Below are positions 52,185 to 62,394 of a stretch of 64,000 nt of DNA, one piece after another. Under the pieces are notes generated by a model, which saw nothing but the letters and a program-made list of their open reading frames with translations, was not told where the DNA came from and ran no database searches. The stretch's first letter is position 1; each line of letters starts with the position of its first letter. The DNA is from an uncultured Prevotellaceae bacterium (GTDB lineage Bacteria > Bacteroidota > Bacteroidia > Bacteroidales > Bacteroidaceae). A program made the position numbers and the translations under genes. The stretch spans positions 1 through 64,000 of the forward strand of contig ONAG01000004.1 in assembly GCA_900315745.1 (NCBI GenBank). Direction: 5' to 3'.

Positions 52185-52987
52185 TCAATAGATCTCATTT
52201 TCAACAAGTCCTCGATACTGACTTTAGGATGTTTTGCCATGAATAAATCAACGTTCCTCACATATTGATTGTCATAGAGCTTTTCATCCATCAATTTATT
52301 AACCACCCATAAAGCCTTTGCAAAATGCAAGTCGAGTTCGCTCTGCGATGCCTCATGGAAATTCTCCAATGGATATAAGCTTACAAGATAGAATCCAAGA
52401 AAATCAGGAACGACATATTTTCGTTTCATGGTCTTTCTTTGCTCGCTGTCATAAAATTTAGAATAAAGAGGATAGTCTGATCCCAAATATTTGTCAAGAC
52501 AGATGCCGACAGACTCATCTCCTACTATGATGCTTTGGTCGAGAGCAGATATCTGAGCATACACCAAAGGAACCTTTATCCCAGGAAGCCAATCCCCCAA
52601 TTGGTGGAAAGCATCTGTCAACTGTGCATTGAGGTCATCCATATTGGCATATTGCAGCTCTGCATCCTGAATGATGGTCTGCAAAGTGGAATCCTGAAAG
52701 AAAGTGAGCAATTTGCTGTTTATATCGGGGTCTTCCACAGACCCTAATCTAAGAACCCTTTCTATAAGAGTACGTGTCTCATTGGGATAATCCGTACTCA
52801 TTTGTCGCAAAGCCGAGAAATCACCCGTAGTGAGATAAAGACTCTCCATACGGTCGTATCGATGAATCTTCACCTCCAAAGTATCGTTAATCACCTCATC
52901 AAACGGTTTGAGTTTGTAGTTGCAAGCCGTCCAAGATAAAGATGACAACAAAAAAATTATTAGATGAAATACACGTTTGGCTTCCAA
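52181..52987 (-). CDS. gldB: GldB-family gliding-motility-type lipoprotein
   Basis: This 268-residue lipoprotein has a hydrophobic leader and lipobox ending at Cys22 (S-W-T-A-C). The GldB pattern follows: I-H-R-Y-D near 40, L-D-K-Y-L-G-S-D-Y-P-L-Y near 165-176, P-D-F-L-G-F-Y-L-V near 195. GldB is linked to the gliding/type IX machinery in Flavobacterium, but homologues occur in non-gliding Bacteroidales. No ATG fits; TTG 52987 is used, supported by a promoter -7 box about 23 nt upstream. Confidence 0.88.
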   Translation of the reverse strand: MEAKRVFHLIIFLLSSLSWTACNYKLKPFDEVINDTLEVKIHRYDRMESLYLTTGDFSALRQMSTDYPNETRTLIERVLRLGSVEDPDINSKLLTFFQDSTLQTIIQDAELQYANMDDLNAQLTDAFHQLGDWLPGIKVPLVYAQISALDQSIIVGDESVGICLDKYLGSDYPLYSKFYDSEQRKTMKRKYVVPDFLGFYLVSLYPLENFHEASQSELDLHFAKALWVVNKLMDEKLYDNQYVRNVDLFMAKHPKVSIEDLLKMRSID

Positions 52988-53009
52988 AAGAAATGCTGTT
53001 TTGTTTCTG

Positions 53010-53017
53010 CAAAATTA
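53010..53017 (-). promoter_or_regulatory. -7 promoter element (TAATTTTG) for gldB
   Basis: On the minus strand TAATTTTG ends 23 nt before the TTG start of gldB. The short leader supports the TTG as the real start. Confidence 0.6.
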
Positions 53018-53238
53018 CTAAAAAATACTTTCAAATGCAAATTTTTTACTAAAAAAGTTAAAAAATCATCGATTTTATCGCCCAAATCAATAATTTTGTT
53101 AATTACCCAACTACGTTATGGCATTAAATCCTTGCAGAAAGTCATATAAGACAGCCTTAATTCTAATTAAAAAAAAGGTATATTTCTTAAAGTTGGATTA
53201 AGGATGATTTAAAATTTGGAGATTCGCAAAAAAGATGA

Positions 53239-53246
53239 TATTTTTG
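53239..53246 (+). promoter_or_regulatory. -7 promoter element (TATTTTTG) for ispE
   Basis: TATTTTTG matches TAnnTTTG and lies 42 nt upstream of the ispE ATG. The region 52988-53288 is very AT-rich and holds no other recognisable feature. Confidence 0.55.
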
Positions 53247-53288
53247 TAGCACATTCAATAAACGTAGAATCTTCAACAAACATAGAAT

Positions 53289-54128
53289 ATGACGGTATTT
53301 CCTTGTGCAAAAATCAACTTAGGCTTGAATGTAGTGTCGAAACGCAGTGATGGCTATCACAATCTTGAAACAGTATTCTATCCCATCCCCCTTTTCGACG
53401 TTTTGGAAATTCACAAGATGGACCATGACTTTCCAAGCAATGTCCGTTGCGATATAAAGCTTAGTGGAATGGCCATAGAAGGCAACGATGAATCCAATCT
53501 TGTAGTCAAAGCCTACAACCTGTTGTCAGAAGACTTCAGGCTGCCCCGCATTCATGCACATCTTTACAAGCAAATTCCCACCCAAGCCGGCTTGGGTGGT
53601 GGTTCAAGCGATGCTGCATTCATGATAAGGTTGCTTGATGAAACCTACCACCTGAATATGGGATTGGCAGAGATGGAGCGGTATGCCGCACAATTAGGAG
53701 CCGATTGCGCATTTTTCATAAGGTGTGAGACCTCGTTTGCCCAAGGCATAGGAGACGTGTTGGAACCAGCCGATGGTGAATATGGCAATCTGTCTGGCTA
53801 TCACCTTGTTTTGGTTAAGCCGGCAATATCAGTTTCCACTCGTGAAGCATACGGAGAAATACATCCCCAGAAGCCATTAAAGTGTTGCCGTGACATAGTG
53901 AGACAACCCATAGAGACATGGCGTGATGAGTTACGCAATGACTTTGAAGAACCTGTATTCAAAAAACACCCCCGAATAAAAGAGATAAAGGAAGCCCTAT
54001 ATAATAAAGGTGCCGTCTATTCACAAATGACAGGAAGCGGCAGTTGTGTATTTGGAATATTCAGAAACAAGCCCACTGGCATTGCCCAAGCATTTGAAGA
54101 CAGTCAAACGATAGAAATGGAATTATAA
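53289..54128 (+). CDS. ispE: 4-diphosphocytidyl-2-C-methyl-D-erythritol kinase
   Basis: This 279-residue GHMP kinase phosphorylates CDP-methylerythritol in the MEP route to isoprenoids. It has the substrate motif A-K-I-N-L-G-L (7-13), the ATP loop G-L-G-G-G-S-S-D-A-A (101-110) and C-terminal M-T-G-S-G-S-C-V-F-G. The length is normal. The Nudix gene starts 9 nt after its stop. Confidence 0.96.
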   Translation: MTVFPCAKINLGLNVVSKRSDGYHNLETVFYPIPLFDVLEIHKMDHDFPSNVRCDIKLSGMAIEGNDESNLVVKAYNLLSEDFRLPRIHAHLYKQIPTQAGLGGGSSDAAFMIRLLDETYHLNMGLAEMERYAAQLGADCAFFIRCETSFAQGIGDVLEPADGEYGNLSGYHLVLVKPAISVSTREAYGEIHPQKPLKCCRDIVRQPIETWRDELRNDFEEPVFKKHPRIKEIKEALYNKGAVYSQMTGSGSCVFGIFRNKPTGIAQAFEDSQTIEMEL

Positions 54129-54137
54129 TCCTCAAAC

Positions 54138-54638
54138 ATGGACAATCAGAAAGAGCTCTTTCCTGTAGTAGATAAAGACGGCAATGTACTTGGCAGCATC
54201 AGTCGAGGAAAAGCCCATGATGGAACGAAAGTGCTTCATCCCGTGGTGCATTTGCATCTTTTCAATAGCTCTGGCGAACTGTATTTGCAAAAGCGTCCTG
54301 AATGGAAAGACATCCAGCCAGGCAAATGGGACACAGCCACCGGTGGCCATATAGACTATGGTGAAGAAGTTAGCCATGCCCTGCATCGTGAGGTAAGAGA
54401 AGAGCTTGGCATAACCGACTTCAAGGAGGAATACTTGGGCAAATACATATTTGAAGGTGTTCGTGAACGAGAACTTGTGTATGTTTACAAAACCGTTTAC
54501 GACGGAGACATACACCCCAATCCCGAGGAATTGTCAGGAGGCAGATTTTTCAAGCCAGAAGAGATATTGCAATTGTTAGGCAAATCATTTTTCACTCCGA
54601 ATTTTGAAGACGAATATGTGAAAACATTTTTAAAATAG
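54138..54638 (+). CDS. Nudix hydrolase
   Basis: This 166-residue cytosolic hydrolase of a nucleoside-diphosphate-linked compound has a complete Nudix box: G-G-H-I-D-Y-G-E-E, then R-E-V-R-E-E-L-G-I (about residues 74-95). The N-terminus (V-D-K-D-G-N-V-L-G) and L-Q-K-R-P-E-W-K resemble the YfcD/isopentenyl-diphosphate-isomerase-like Nudix subgroup. Immediate coupling to ispE makes an isoprenoid link tempting but unproved. Confidence 0.88.
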   Translation: MDNQKELFPVVDKDGNVLGSISRGKAHDGTKVLHPVVHLHLFNSSGELYLQKRPEWKDIQPGKWDTATGGHIDYGEEVSHALHREVREELGITDFKEEYLGKYIFEGVRERELVYVYKTVYDGDIHPNPEELSGGRFFKPEEILQLLGKSFFTPNFEDEYVKTFLK

Positions 54639-54697
54639 CATTTTGGCACGGTGTTTGATGTTGTGATGTAAGAAATATATTAGACAAAGGTAAAAAG

Positions 54698-57238
54698 ATG
54701 ACCAGCCAATTTTCCCCAAGAGTATCAGAAATACTGTCGTATAGCCGAGAAGAAGCAGCGCGACTGGCCAGCCTTTGGGTAATGCCGGAACATCTCATGA
54801 TGGGCATTATCAGAGGAAGGACAAGTGAAGTGACAAGCCTTTTAGAGCATCTTTCAATAAATGCTTCGATGCTAAAGAAAGACTTGGAGCAGAAGATATC
54901 ACAAAAAGAAAGCAACAAGATTGCTAATCCGCGTGAAATATTGCTTGACGACAAAGCAAGCAACATACTAAAGTTGGCAGTTCTTGAAGCACGCATCCAG
55001 CATAGTGAGACTGTAGATGTCCACCACTTGCTTCTTGCCATCCTTCATGACAACGTTGACAATGGAGCAAAAGAAGTATTAGAAAATTACAACATGAATT
55101 ACGAAGACACGCTAAAGTTTTTCCAGCATAAGACAGCCCACACCCAAGATGGCATAGGGCTTCCCGATGACCCAGACGAAGATGACGACACTTCTTCCGA
55201 CTATGGCAGAAACTTCAAAGGTTCCCGCCAAGGAGCCACCGCCCAAGCCCATAAGGCAGAGATGACAAGCAGCACACCTGTTCTTGACAACTTTTCAACA
55301 GACTTGACAAAGGCTGCATCAGAGAACAAGTTGGACCCAGTGGTAGGTCGTGAGTCGGAGATGCAGAGAGTAATGGAAATATTGTGCAGGAGGAAGAAGA
55401 ACAACCCCATACTGATAGGTGAGCCAGGAGTTGGCAAGAGCGCCATAGTGGAAGGACTTGCACAGCAGATTGTGAAACACCGCACATCTCCAATTCTGTA
55501 CAACAAACGCCTTGTGAACCTCGACCTAACCTCCGTAGTAGCAGGCACGAAATACAGGGGACAGTTTGAGGAACGAATAAAAGCACTAATAAAAGAATTG
55601 GAGCAGAACCCAGACATAATAATCTTCATTGATGAAGTACACACGATCATTGGTGCCGGTTCCACTCCAGGTTCGATGGATGCTGCAAACATTCTAAAGC
55701 CAGCCCTTGCAAGAGGAACGATACAATGCATAGGAGCCACAACTCTTGACGAGTATAGGAACAGCATTGAGAAGGACGGAGCACTGGAAAGACGTTTCCA
55801 AAAGGTTATGGTAGAGCCCACAACCAGTGATGAAACATTGCAGATACTCAGCAACATAAAGGAACGATACGAGCAACATCATCATGTTAACTACACAGAT
55901 GATGCAATAAGAAGCTGCGTGAAGTTGACAGAGCGCTACATCTCCGACCGTTCATTCCCCGACAAGGCAATAGATGCCATGGATGAGGTGGGTGCAAGAG
56001 TACATTTGCAACACGCAAAGATACCCCCAGAGATAGCAGCAAAAGAAAAAGAGATTGAAGAAATAAAGAACAAGAAGAAAAGCGCCGTTGCCAACCAAAA
56101 TTTTGAATTGGCAGCCAGTTGCCGCGACCGCCAGACATCCCTTGAAGAAGAACTGAACAAAATGAATGAGGCATGGACAAAAGGTGAAAGTGGCCAACGA
56201 GAGACGGTGACCGAAAATGAGGTTGCAGATGTCGTATCGATGATGGCAGGTGTCCCTGTCCAACGTATGGCAGAGTCGGAAGGCGTTCGTCTGAGAGGCA
56301 TGGGGGCGGAACTCAAGAAAGCAGTCATTGCCCAAGACGCAGCCATTGAAAAGATGGTAAAAGCAATCCAACGCAATCGTGTCGGGTTGAAAGACCCCAA
56401 CCACCCCATAGGAGTATTCATGTTTCTTGGTCCTACAGGAGTTGGAAAGACATATTTGGCCAAGAAATTGGCAGAATACATGTTTGGCAGCACCGATGAC
56501 CTCATCCGCATTGACATGAGTGAATTTACGGAAAGTTTCAATGTCTCGCGTTTGGTAGGTGCGCCTCCAGGATATGTAGGTTACGAGGAAGGTGGACAAT
56601 TGACGGAGAAAGTGCGTCGTCACCCCTACTCCATCATTCTCCTCGACGAGATTGAGAAGGCTCATAGCAATGTATTCAACCTGCTATTGCAAGTGCTTGA
56701 CGAAGGGCGACTTACCGATGGTAATGGCCGTCTGGTAGATTTCCGCAACACTGTGATAATCATGACCTCAAATGCTGGTACCCGCCAACTAAAGGAATTT
56801 GGCAGAGGTGTAGGATTCAATGCAGGTGGCACATTAGGCATAAGCCTAAATGAAAGCGACAAAGAACATGCGCGTTCCATCATACAGAAGAGTCTTAGCA
56901 GGCAATTTGCTCCTGAGTTTCTGAATCGTCTTGATGAGATAATCACCTTTGACCAGCTCGATTTGTCTGCAATCAAGCAGATAATTGACATAGAGTTGAA
57001 AGGTCTGTTCAATCGCGTGTCAACTTTGGGTTACAACTTGGAAATAACAGATGCAGCCAAGGAATTTGTAGCATTGAAAGGCTACGACGTCCAATTTGGC
57101 GCCCGTCCGTTGAAGCGTGCCATACAAAACTACATAGAAGATGGTTTGTGTGAGCGAATACTTGGTGGTGAGGTAAAAGAAGGTGACACCATCACCATCG
57201 ACAAGTCACCCGATCAAGAGGCGTTGACATTCAGTTAA
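54698..57238 (+). CDS. clpC: ClpC-type ATP-dependent unfoldase of the Clp protease
   Basis: This 846-residue AAA+ unfoldase feeds proteins to ClpP. The N-domain (~5-150) has two Clp-N repeats. AAA-1 has Walker A G-E-P-G-V-G-K-S at ~242 and Walker B I-F-I-D-E-V-H. The UVR-containing middle region is at ~450-480 (N-F-E-L-A-A-S-C-R-D-R). AAA-2 has G-P-T-G-V-G-K-T at ~578 and I-L-L-D-E-I-E-K-A. A G-V-G-F tripeptide-type ClpP-binding loop occurs near 705. No ctsR or mcsA/B genes are adjacent, unlike in Firmicutes. Confidence 0.95.
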   Translation: MTSQFSPRVSEILSYSREEAARLASLWVMPEHLMMGIIRGRTSEVTSLLEHLSINASMLKKDLEQKISQKESNKIANPREILLDDKASNILKLAVLEARIQHSETVDVHHLLLAILHDNVDNGAKEVLENYNMNYEDTLKFFQHKTAHTQDGIGLPDDPDEDDDTSSDYGRNFKGSRQGATAQAHKAEMTSSTPVLDNFSTDLTKAASENKLDPVVGRESEMQRVMEILCRRKKNNPILIGEPGVGKSAIVEGLAQQIVKHRTSPILYNKRLVNLDLTSVVAGTKYRGQFEERIKALIKELEQNPDIIIFIDEVHTIIGAGSTPGSMDAANILKPALARGTIQCIGATTLDEYRNSIEKDGALERRFQKVMVEPTTSDETLQILSNIKERYEQHHHVNYTDDAIRSCVKLTERYISDRSFPDKAIDAMDEVGARVHLQHAKIPPEIAAKEKEIEEIKNKKKSAVANQNFELAASCRDRQTSLEEELNKMNEAWTKGESGQRETVTENEVADVVSMMAGVPVQRMAESEGVRLRGMGAELKKAVIAQDAAIEKMVKAIQRNRVGLKDPNHPIGVFMFLGPTGVGKTYLAKKLAEYMFGSTDDLIRIDMSEFTESFNVSRLVGAPPGYVGYEEGGQLTEKVRRHPYSIILLDEIEKAHSNVFNLLLQVLDEGRLTDGNGRLVDFRNTVIIMTSNAGTRQLKEFGRGVGFNAGGTLGISLNESDKEHARSIIQKSLSRQFAPEFLNRLDEIITFDQLDLSAIKQIIDIELKGLFNRVSTLGYNLEITDAAKEFVALKGYDVQFGARPLKRAIQNYIEDGLCERILGGEVKEGDTITIDKSPDQEALTFS

Positions 57239-57245
57239 AAACTAC

Positions 57246-57279
57246 AGCGGCAGTTGGCTCACGCCATCTGTCGCTTTTT
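57246..57279 (+). terminator. Rho-independent terminator of clpC
   Basis: An outer 8-bp stem (57246-57253 with 57268-57275, one G-T wobble) and inner 4-bp stem TGGC/GCCA around TCAC are followed by five T residues. It starts 8 nt past the clpC stop. Confidence 0.85.
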
Positions 57280-57302
57280 GAAAACAAAAAAAGACAAAAG
57301 AA

Positions 57303-57968
57303 ATGACACAAGAATTCATTCTCCGCTTGTTTGCCGCAGCCATTTTTGGTGGAGCCATAGGCCTTGAGCGCGGTTACCGTGCAAAAGAGGCAGGTTTTCG
57401 CACTCACTTTCTTGTAGCCCTTGGCAGTGCCTTGTTCATGATCATCTCCCAGTATGGATTTGAAGAAATACTAAGCAAGCCATACAACATAAGGCTCGAC
57501 CCCTCGCGAGTAGCTGCGCAAGTGGTTAGCGGCATAGGTTTCATTGGAGCCGGCACCATTATTTTCCAAAAGCATGTTGTAAAAGGTTTGACAACAGCCG
57601 CCGGCTTATGGGTGACAGCAGCCATTGGCATGACATGTGGAGCAGGCATGTATGCACTGGCTTGTGCCGCCACAATCTTGGTGTTGCTATGTCTTGAGAC
57701 ACTCAACATATTGATGAAGCGTTTTGGTACACGCAACATAGCCGTCACATTCTCCTCTCCCAGCATGAAAGATGTGAGCCAAGTGCTTGAACGCCTTAGG
57801 GCTGATGGCATGAAAATAGACTCATACAACATGCGTGATTCTAGTGAAGGAGAAAAAGAGTCATACAGCGTGACTTTAGACTTAATAGTGAAGCGCGACA
57901 AGTACGAATCACGTGTGTTGAGCATGATGGAGGAATTTGATGGAGTGAGAGTGGAAAGTATAGAATAA
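57303..57968 (+). CDS. MgtC/SapB-family membrane protein
   Basis: This 221-residue protein has about four to five N-terminal transmembrane helices with MgtC signatures (G-G-A-I-G-L-E-R-G-Y, G-F-R-T-H-F-L-V-A-L-G-S, G-I-G-F-I-G-A-G-T-I) and a C-terminal ~80-residue cytosolic ACT-like domain. MgtC proteins are tied to magnesium limitation and ATP-synthase control in pathogens; in Bacteroidales the role is not settled. No Mg riboswitch is seen in the 64-nt gap, which holds the clpC terminator. Confidence 0.92.
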   Translation: MTQEFILRLFAAAIFGGAIGLERGYRAKEAGFRTHFLVALGSALFMIISQYGFEEILSKPYNIRLDPSRVAAQVVSGIGFIGAGTIIFQKHVVKGLTTAAGLWVTAAIGMTCGAGMYALACAATILVLLCLETLNILMKRFGTRNIAVTFSSPSMKDVSQVLERLRADGMKIDSYNMRDSSEGEKESYSVTLDLIVKRDKYESRVLSMMEEFDGVRVESIE

Positions 57969-57980
57969 TATTAGGACAAA

Positions 57981-58016
57981 CGAAAAATCGGATGGAGAAT
58001 TCCATCCGATTTTTCG
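57981..58016. terminator. Bidirectional terminator between the MgtC-family gene and mutB
   Basis: Arms 57981-57996 and 58001-58016 form a perfect 16-bp stem around a 4-nt loop. T-rich stretches follow in both directions (TTTTTCG on plus; on minus the stem ends TTTTTCGTTT). It serves the MgtC gene and, 84 nt past its stop, mutB. Confidence 0.88.
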
Positions 58017-58099
58017 TTATTTATAAGTAGGTCTTCAATACAATTCCACGTATCTTCTTGGCATTTGCAAGAATACATTCATGTCTATCGTATGCGTTT

Positions 58100-60262
58100 C
58101 TACTTGTCGAGCAGGATATTCATCATCTCCACGGCAGCCTTGGCAACAGAAGTACCAGGTCCGAAGATGGCAGCGACACCAGCTTTATAAAGGAAATCGT
58201 AATCCTGTGCAGGTATTACACCACCAGCAATTACCATGATATCCTCACGTCCAAGTTTCTTCAGTTCTTCGATAAGTTGAGGAATAAGTGTCTTATGACC
58301 TGCAGCGAGAGAAGAAGCACCTACGATGTGAACATCATTCTCAACAGCCTCACGAGCAGCTTCTGCTGGTGTTTGGAACAACGGTCCCATATCCACGTCG
58401 AATCCACAGTCGGCATAACCAGTGGCAACCACTTTGGCACCACGGTCGTGGCCATCCTGTCCCATCTTAGCCACAAAGATACGAGGACGTCTTCCTTCTC
58501 TCTTTGCGAACTCCTCTGTCAACTCACATGCTTTCTCGAAGTCGGAATCATTTTTGCTTTCTGCTGAATACACGCCTGAAATAGTTCTGATTATTGCTTT
58601 ATATCGGCCTACGATTTCCTCGCAAGCATCACTTATCTCACCGAGAGTACATCTCAACTGAGCGGCTTTGACGGCAAGGTCAAGCAAGTTGTCCTTGCTC
58701 TTGCGCCCCTCGTTGAAATCGCGCACACATTCCGTAATAGCCTTGAGAGCAGCTTGGCAAGCCTCCTCGTCACGAGAAGAACGTACTTGAGCCAAGGACT
58801 CCTCCTGTTGCTTTCTCACAGCAGTATTGTCAACTTCCAGAATGTCGATTGGATCTTCATGGTCGAGTCTGTACTTGTTGGTGCCCACGATTGTTTGCAC
58901 GCCAGAATCGATTCGAGCCTGAGTACGTGCAGCAGCTTCCTCGATGCGCATCTTTGGCAGTCCGGTTTCAATAGCTTTTGCCATACCTCCAAGCTTTTCA
59001 ATCTCCTGGATATGCTCCCAAGCCTTATGAACCAACTCATTTGTCAATGATTCCACATAATAAGAGCCAGCCCATGGGTCAATTTGTTTGCAGACCTTCG
59101 TTTCGTTCTGGATATAGATTTGTGTATTACGTGCGATACGAGCGGAGAAGTCGGTTGGCAAAGCAATAGCCTCGTCAAGAGCATTAGTATGCAAGGACTG
59201 AGTATGTCCGAGCACTGCAGCCATTGCCTCAATACAAGTACGACCTACATTGTTGAATGGGTCTTGCTCAGTAAGCGACCATCCTGAAGTTTGTGAGTGA
59301 GTACGCAAAGCCAAGGACTTTGGATTTTTAGCTCCAAAGCTTTTTACGATTTTTGCCCAAAGCAGTCTGCCTGCACGCATTTTGGCAATCTCCATGAAAT
59401 GGTTCATTCCTATAGCCCAGAAGAAAGAGAGGCGAGGAGCGAAAGCATCCACATCAATTCCTGCATTCACACCAGTCCTGATATAGTCCATGCCGTCTGC
59501 CAAAGTATAAGCCAATTCGATGTCGGCTGTAGCACCAGCTTCCTGCATGTGGTATCCAGAAATGGAAATGGAATTGAATTTAGGCATTTTCTGTGAAGTG
59601 AACTCGAAAATGTCAGCAATGATTTTCATTGAGAATGCAGGTGGATAAATGTAGGTGTTACGCACCATGAATTCCTTGAGGATGTCATTTTGAATAGTAC
59701 CTGCCATTTCTTCAAGTTGTGCACCCTGCTCCAGTCCAGCTACTATATAAAATGCCAAGATTGGAAGCACTGCACCATTCATTGTCATGGACACAGACAT
59801 TTTGTTGAGAGGGATACCCGAAAAGAGCACCTTCATATTCTCTTCGTTGCATATTGACACACCTGCCTTACCAACATCGCCAACAACGCGCGCATTATCT
59901 GGGTCATAGCCACGATGAGTAGGCAAGTCAAATGCTACAGAAAGTCCCTTTTGTCCTGAAGCCAAGTTTCTGCGATAGAAAGCATTAGACTCCTCAGCTG
60001 TAGAGAATCCTGCATACTGTCTGATGGTCCAAGGTCTGAAAGGATACATCATGGAGTAAGGACCACGCAAATATGGAGGAATACCTGCGGTGAAATCGAG
60101 ATGTTCCATACCCTCCAAGTCCTCCTTGGTATAAACAGGCTTCACCTCAATGTGCTCTGGAGTTTTCCAGTTATAGTCAATGCCATTGGCCTCTTGCCAT
60201 TTGGCTCCATCTTGTGGTCTTATGCCAGCATAGATGTCAATATCTTTAAAATTTTTTCTCAT
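58100..60262 (-). CDS. mutB: Methylmalonyl-CoA mutase, large (catalytic) subunit
   Basis: This 720-residue adenosylcobalamin enzyme interconverts succinyl-CoA and (R)-methylmalonyl-CoA. The N-terminal barrel (~1-560) has [11 protein letters not shown] and R-G-Y-D-P-D-N near the substrate site. The C-terminal B12 domain (~590-720) has the cobalt-ligand motif D-G-H-D-R-G (His ~603) and [10 protein letters not shown]. The length is normal. It follows the small-subunit gene by 15 nt. In Bacteroidales it links succinate to propionate. No epimerase or carboxylase gene is adjacent. Confidence 0.97.
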   Translation of the reverse strand: MRKNFKDIDIYAGIRPQDGAKWQEANGIDYNWKTPEHIEVKPVYTKEDLEGMEHLDFTAGIPPYLRGPYSMMYPFRPWTIRQYAGFSTAEESNAFYRRNLASGQKGLSVAFDLPTHRGYDPDNARVVGDVGKAGVSICNEENMKVLFSGIPLNKMSVSMTMNGAVLPILAFYIVAGLEQGAQLEEMAGTIQNDILKEFMVRNTYIYPPAFSMKIIADIFEFTSQKMPKFNSISISGYHMQEAGATADIELAYTLADGMDYIRTGVNAGIDVDAFAPRLSFFWAIGMNHFMEIAKMRAGRLLWAKIVKSFGAKNPKSLALRTHSQTSGWSLTEQDPFNNVGRTCIEAMAAVLGHTQSLHTNALDEAIALPTDFSARIARNTQIYIQNETKVCKQIDPWAGSYYVESLTNELVHKAWEHIQEIEKLGGMAKAIETGLPKMRIEEAAARTQARIDSGVQTIVGTNKYRLDHEDPIDILEVDNTAVRKQQEESLAQVRSSRDEEACQAALKAITECVRDFNEGRKSKDNLLDLAVKAAQLRCTLGEISDACEEIVGRYKAIIRTISGVYSAESKNDSDFEKACELTEEFAKREGRRPRIFVAKMGQDGHDRGAKVVATGYADCGFDVDMGPLFQTPAEAAREAVENDVHIVGASSLAAGHKTLIPQLIEELKKLGREDIMVIAGGVIPAQDYDFLYKAGVAAIFGPGTSVAKAAVEMMNILLDK

Positions 60263-60277
60263 GACTTTGGCTTTTAC

Positions 60278-62125
60278 TTAAATTCCCAACTTGGCGTTGT
60301 ATTCTTTAAGAGTGTCGAGCACATTGCAACGTACATGCACGAAATTCTCTATACCGGCGGCTTTCAGATCTTCCATACAAGCAGGAGCTCCAGCCACTAC
60401 AAACATAGCTCTTCCATCAAGATACTTGAATGCAGGAATAGCATACTCAGCATATTCATCATCGCTTGAGCACAAGACAATAATGTCTGCGCCTGCCTCA
60501 AGAGCTGCATCCACGCCCTCTTCTACGGTTTTGAATCCGAGGTTGTCCACAACTTTATATCCTGCACATGCAAGGAAGTTGCAAGAGAACTGAGCACGTG
60601 CCTGACGCATTGCCAAATTTCCAATTGTGAGCATGAAAGCAACAGGCACCTTAGTATTCTCAGTGTGAATTCTAAGGTTTTCGAAATCTGCTGCCAGACG
60701 TGAAGATTCCACTTTCTTGAAATCACTTTGTTCATCAGCACATTTACAATCGCATACCACAGCCGTCTTGCCATCAGATTTTTCAGTGAAATTGGGGAAT
60801 TGGTTGGTTCCAAGAATAAACTCCTTGCGTTTAGCTGCATCAGCATGGCGTTTTTGGTTTGTTGCATTGACAACATCCTGAATTTTTCCCTCCTTGATGG
60901 AAGCGAGGAAACCACCATCCTCTTCCACTTGCAAGAAGATTTTCCATGCCTCTACTGCAAGACTGTCGGTGAGATGTTCGATATAATAAGAGCCAGCACC
61001 TGGGTCAACGACCTGTCCGAAGTGACACTCCTCCTTGAGCAGCAGTTGCTGATTCCTTGCGATGCGCTCAGAGAAGTCATTAGGCTGTTCGTATGGGGTA
61101 TCGAAAGGAACCACAACCATTGAATGCACTCCAGCAAGGGCAGCACTCATAGCTTCAGTCTGCGACCTCAACAAGTTGACATAACTGTCGAACAAAGTTT
61201 GATTGTATTTTGAAGTGGTGGCATTAACAATCATCTTGCATGCACAGTCACACTTCGGTTCATACTGTTTTACGATTTGAGCCCACAGGAGTCTGGCAGC
61301 CCTAAACTTAGCTATTTCCATGAAATAGTTTTCGCTGATACCCATGTTGAACTTGATTTTTTTGGCTGCCAAATCAATATCAACACCTGCATCAACAAGC
61401 ATTTGCAGATATTCATTACCCCATGCCAAAGCATAACCCAGTTCCTGCACTATGTAAGCACCAGCATTATTGAGAGCCTCAGTGTTTACAGAGACGCATC
61501 TAAAGTGAGGATAGTCCTTCAAGGCATTGACAATATCAGGAGTGATGTCAAGGACAGAAGTCACATCCTTGCCCTTCATAATCATTTTCTCAATGGGATC
61601 GAAGTCCACACTGCCTACCAGTTTTTCCTTGTCATAGCCTTTTTCCTCGAAATAAGCCTTTAGCAGCTCTACGAGTTCAAGCGTATGTTTTTTGCATGTG
61701 GAGAAGTTCACCTCGATGTACTCACATTCGATATCTTTTAGCAAAGAAGCCAAGAAATTGGGATTTACATTCTTTCCTGGGATGTGGAATCCCAAGGAGT
61801 CGATACCTTTGTTAAGTATGTCCAAAGCCTTATTGTTAGCGGCTTCAGCATCATCAGCAAAGATGTTTTGACGCACATACCATACGTTGCTGTCCTTTTT
61901 GTTTCCCCTAACGAAAGGGAATTCACCAGGTAAAGCTTCTGGTGTCTTTAGTTTCAACACATCTTCCCTACGATAGAAAGGCTGTACGTTGAAACCCTCA
62001 TTAGTTTTCCAGACGAGTCTCTTGTTGAAATCAGCCCCTTTCAAGTCGACTTGAATTTTGTCCAGCCACTCTTGAGTTGTAGGTGCTTGAAACTCACTGA
62101 AGAGTTTTTCTTTGTTGTTTGACAT
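60278..62125 (-). CDS. mutA: Methylmalonyl-CoA mutase, small (non-catalytic) subunit
   Basis: This 615-residue paralogue of MutB supports the heterodimer. It keeps the barrel (N-Y-F-M-E-I-A-K-F-R-A-A-R-L-L-W, P-G-A-G-S-Y-Y-I-E) and a C-terminal Rossmann-like B12-fold domain, but lacks the cobalt-binding D-x-H-x-x-G; the equivalent reads A-C-A-G-Y-K-V-V-D-N. A Cys-rich insertion (C-D-C-K-C-A-D-E-Q) lies near residue 470. It is the first gene of the mut operon. Confidence 0.96.
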   Translation of the reverse strand: MSNNKEKLFSEFQAPTTQEWLDKIQVDLKGADFNKRLVWKTNEGFNVQPFYRREDVLKLKTPEALPGEFPFVRGNKKDSNVWYVRQNIFADDAEAANNKALDILNKGIDSLGFHIPGKNVNPNFLASLLKDIECEYIEVNFSTCKKHTLELVELLKAYFEEKGYDKEKLVGSVDFDPIEKMIMKGKDVTSVLDITPDIVNALKDYPHFRCVSVNTEALNNAGAYIVQELGYALAWGNEYLQMLVDAGVDIDLAAKKIKFNMGISENYFMEIAKFRAARLLWAQIVKQYEPKCDCACKMIVNATTSKYNQTLFDSYVNLLRSQTEAMSAALAGVHSMVVVPFDTPYEQPNDFSERIARNQQLLLKEECHFGQVVDPGAGSYYIEHLTDSLAVEAWKIFLQVEEDGGFLASIKEGKIQDVVNATNQKRHADAAKRKEFILGTNQFPNFTEKSDGKTAVVCDCKCADEQSDFKKVESSRLAADFENLRIHTENTKVPVAFMLTIGNLAMRQARAQFSCNFLACAGYKVVDNLGFKTVEEGVDAALEAGADIIVLCSSDDEYAEYAIPAFKYLDGRAMFVVAGAPACMEDLKAAGIENFVHVRCNVLDTLKEYNAKLGI

Positions 62126-62194
62126 AGCGAAATGTTTATATATAAGTTTTACGTAAATTTAAGGTGTACTCTCTCGTATCCTCAAAATAACATG

Positions 62195-62202
62195 CAAAGA
62201 TA
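62195..62202 (-). promoter_or_regulatory. -7 promoter element (TATCTTTG) for mutA-mutB
   Basis: On the minus strand TATCTTTG matches TAnnTTTG and lies about 70 nt upstream of the mutA ATG. Confidence 0.65.
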
Positions 62203-62386
62203 ACCTTTTTCCGTTTTATATTGAAATAAAATCGAAAAAATATTTTGTTTGTTCCACAATTTATCGAGTATTTGGCTGTTAACAATCATTTTATTGTGTA
62301 TAACACATTAGGATTGACAAACAGGCAACGTTTATACAATCAAACAAGTTTTTCCTTTATTATTTTTACCATTGAAAACAAATGAT

Positions 62387-62394
62387 TATTTTTG
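62387..62394 (+). promoter_or_regulatory. -7 promoter element (TATTTTTG) for the transferase-like gene
   Basis: TATTTTTG matches TAnnTTTG and lies 33 nt upstream of ATG 62427. Confidence 0.55.
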
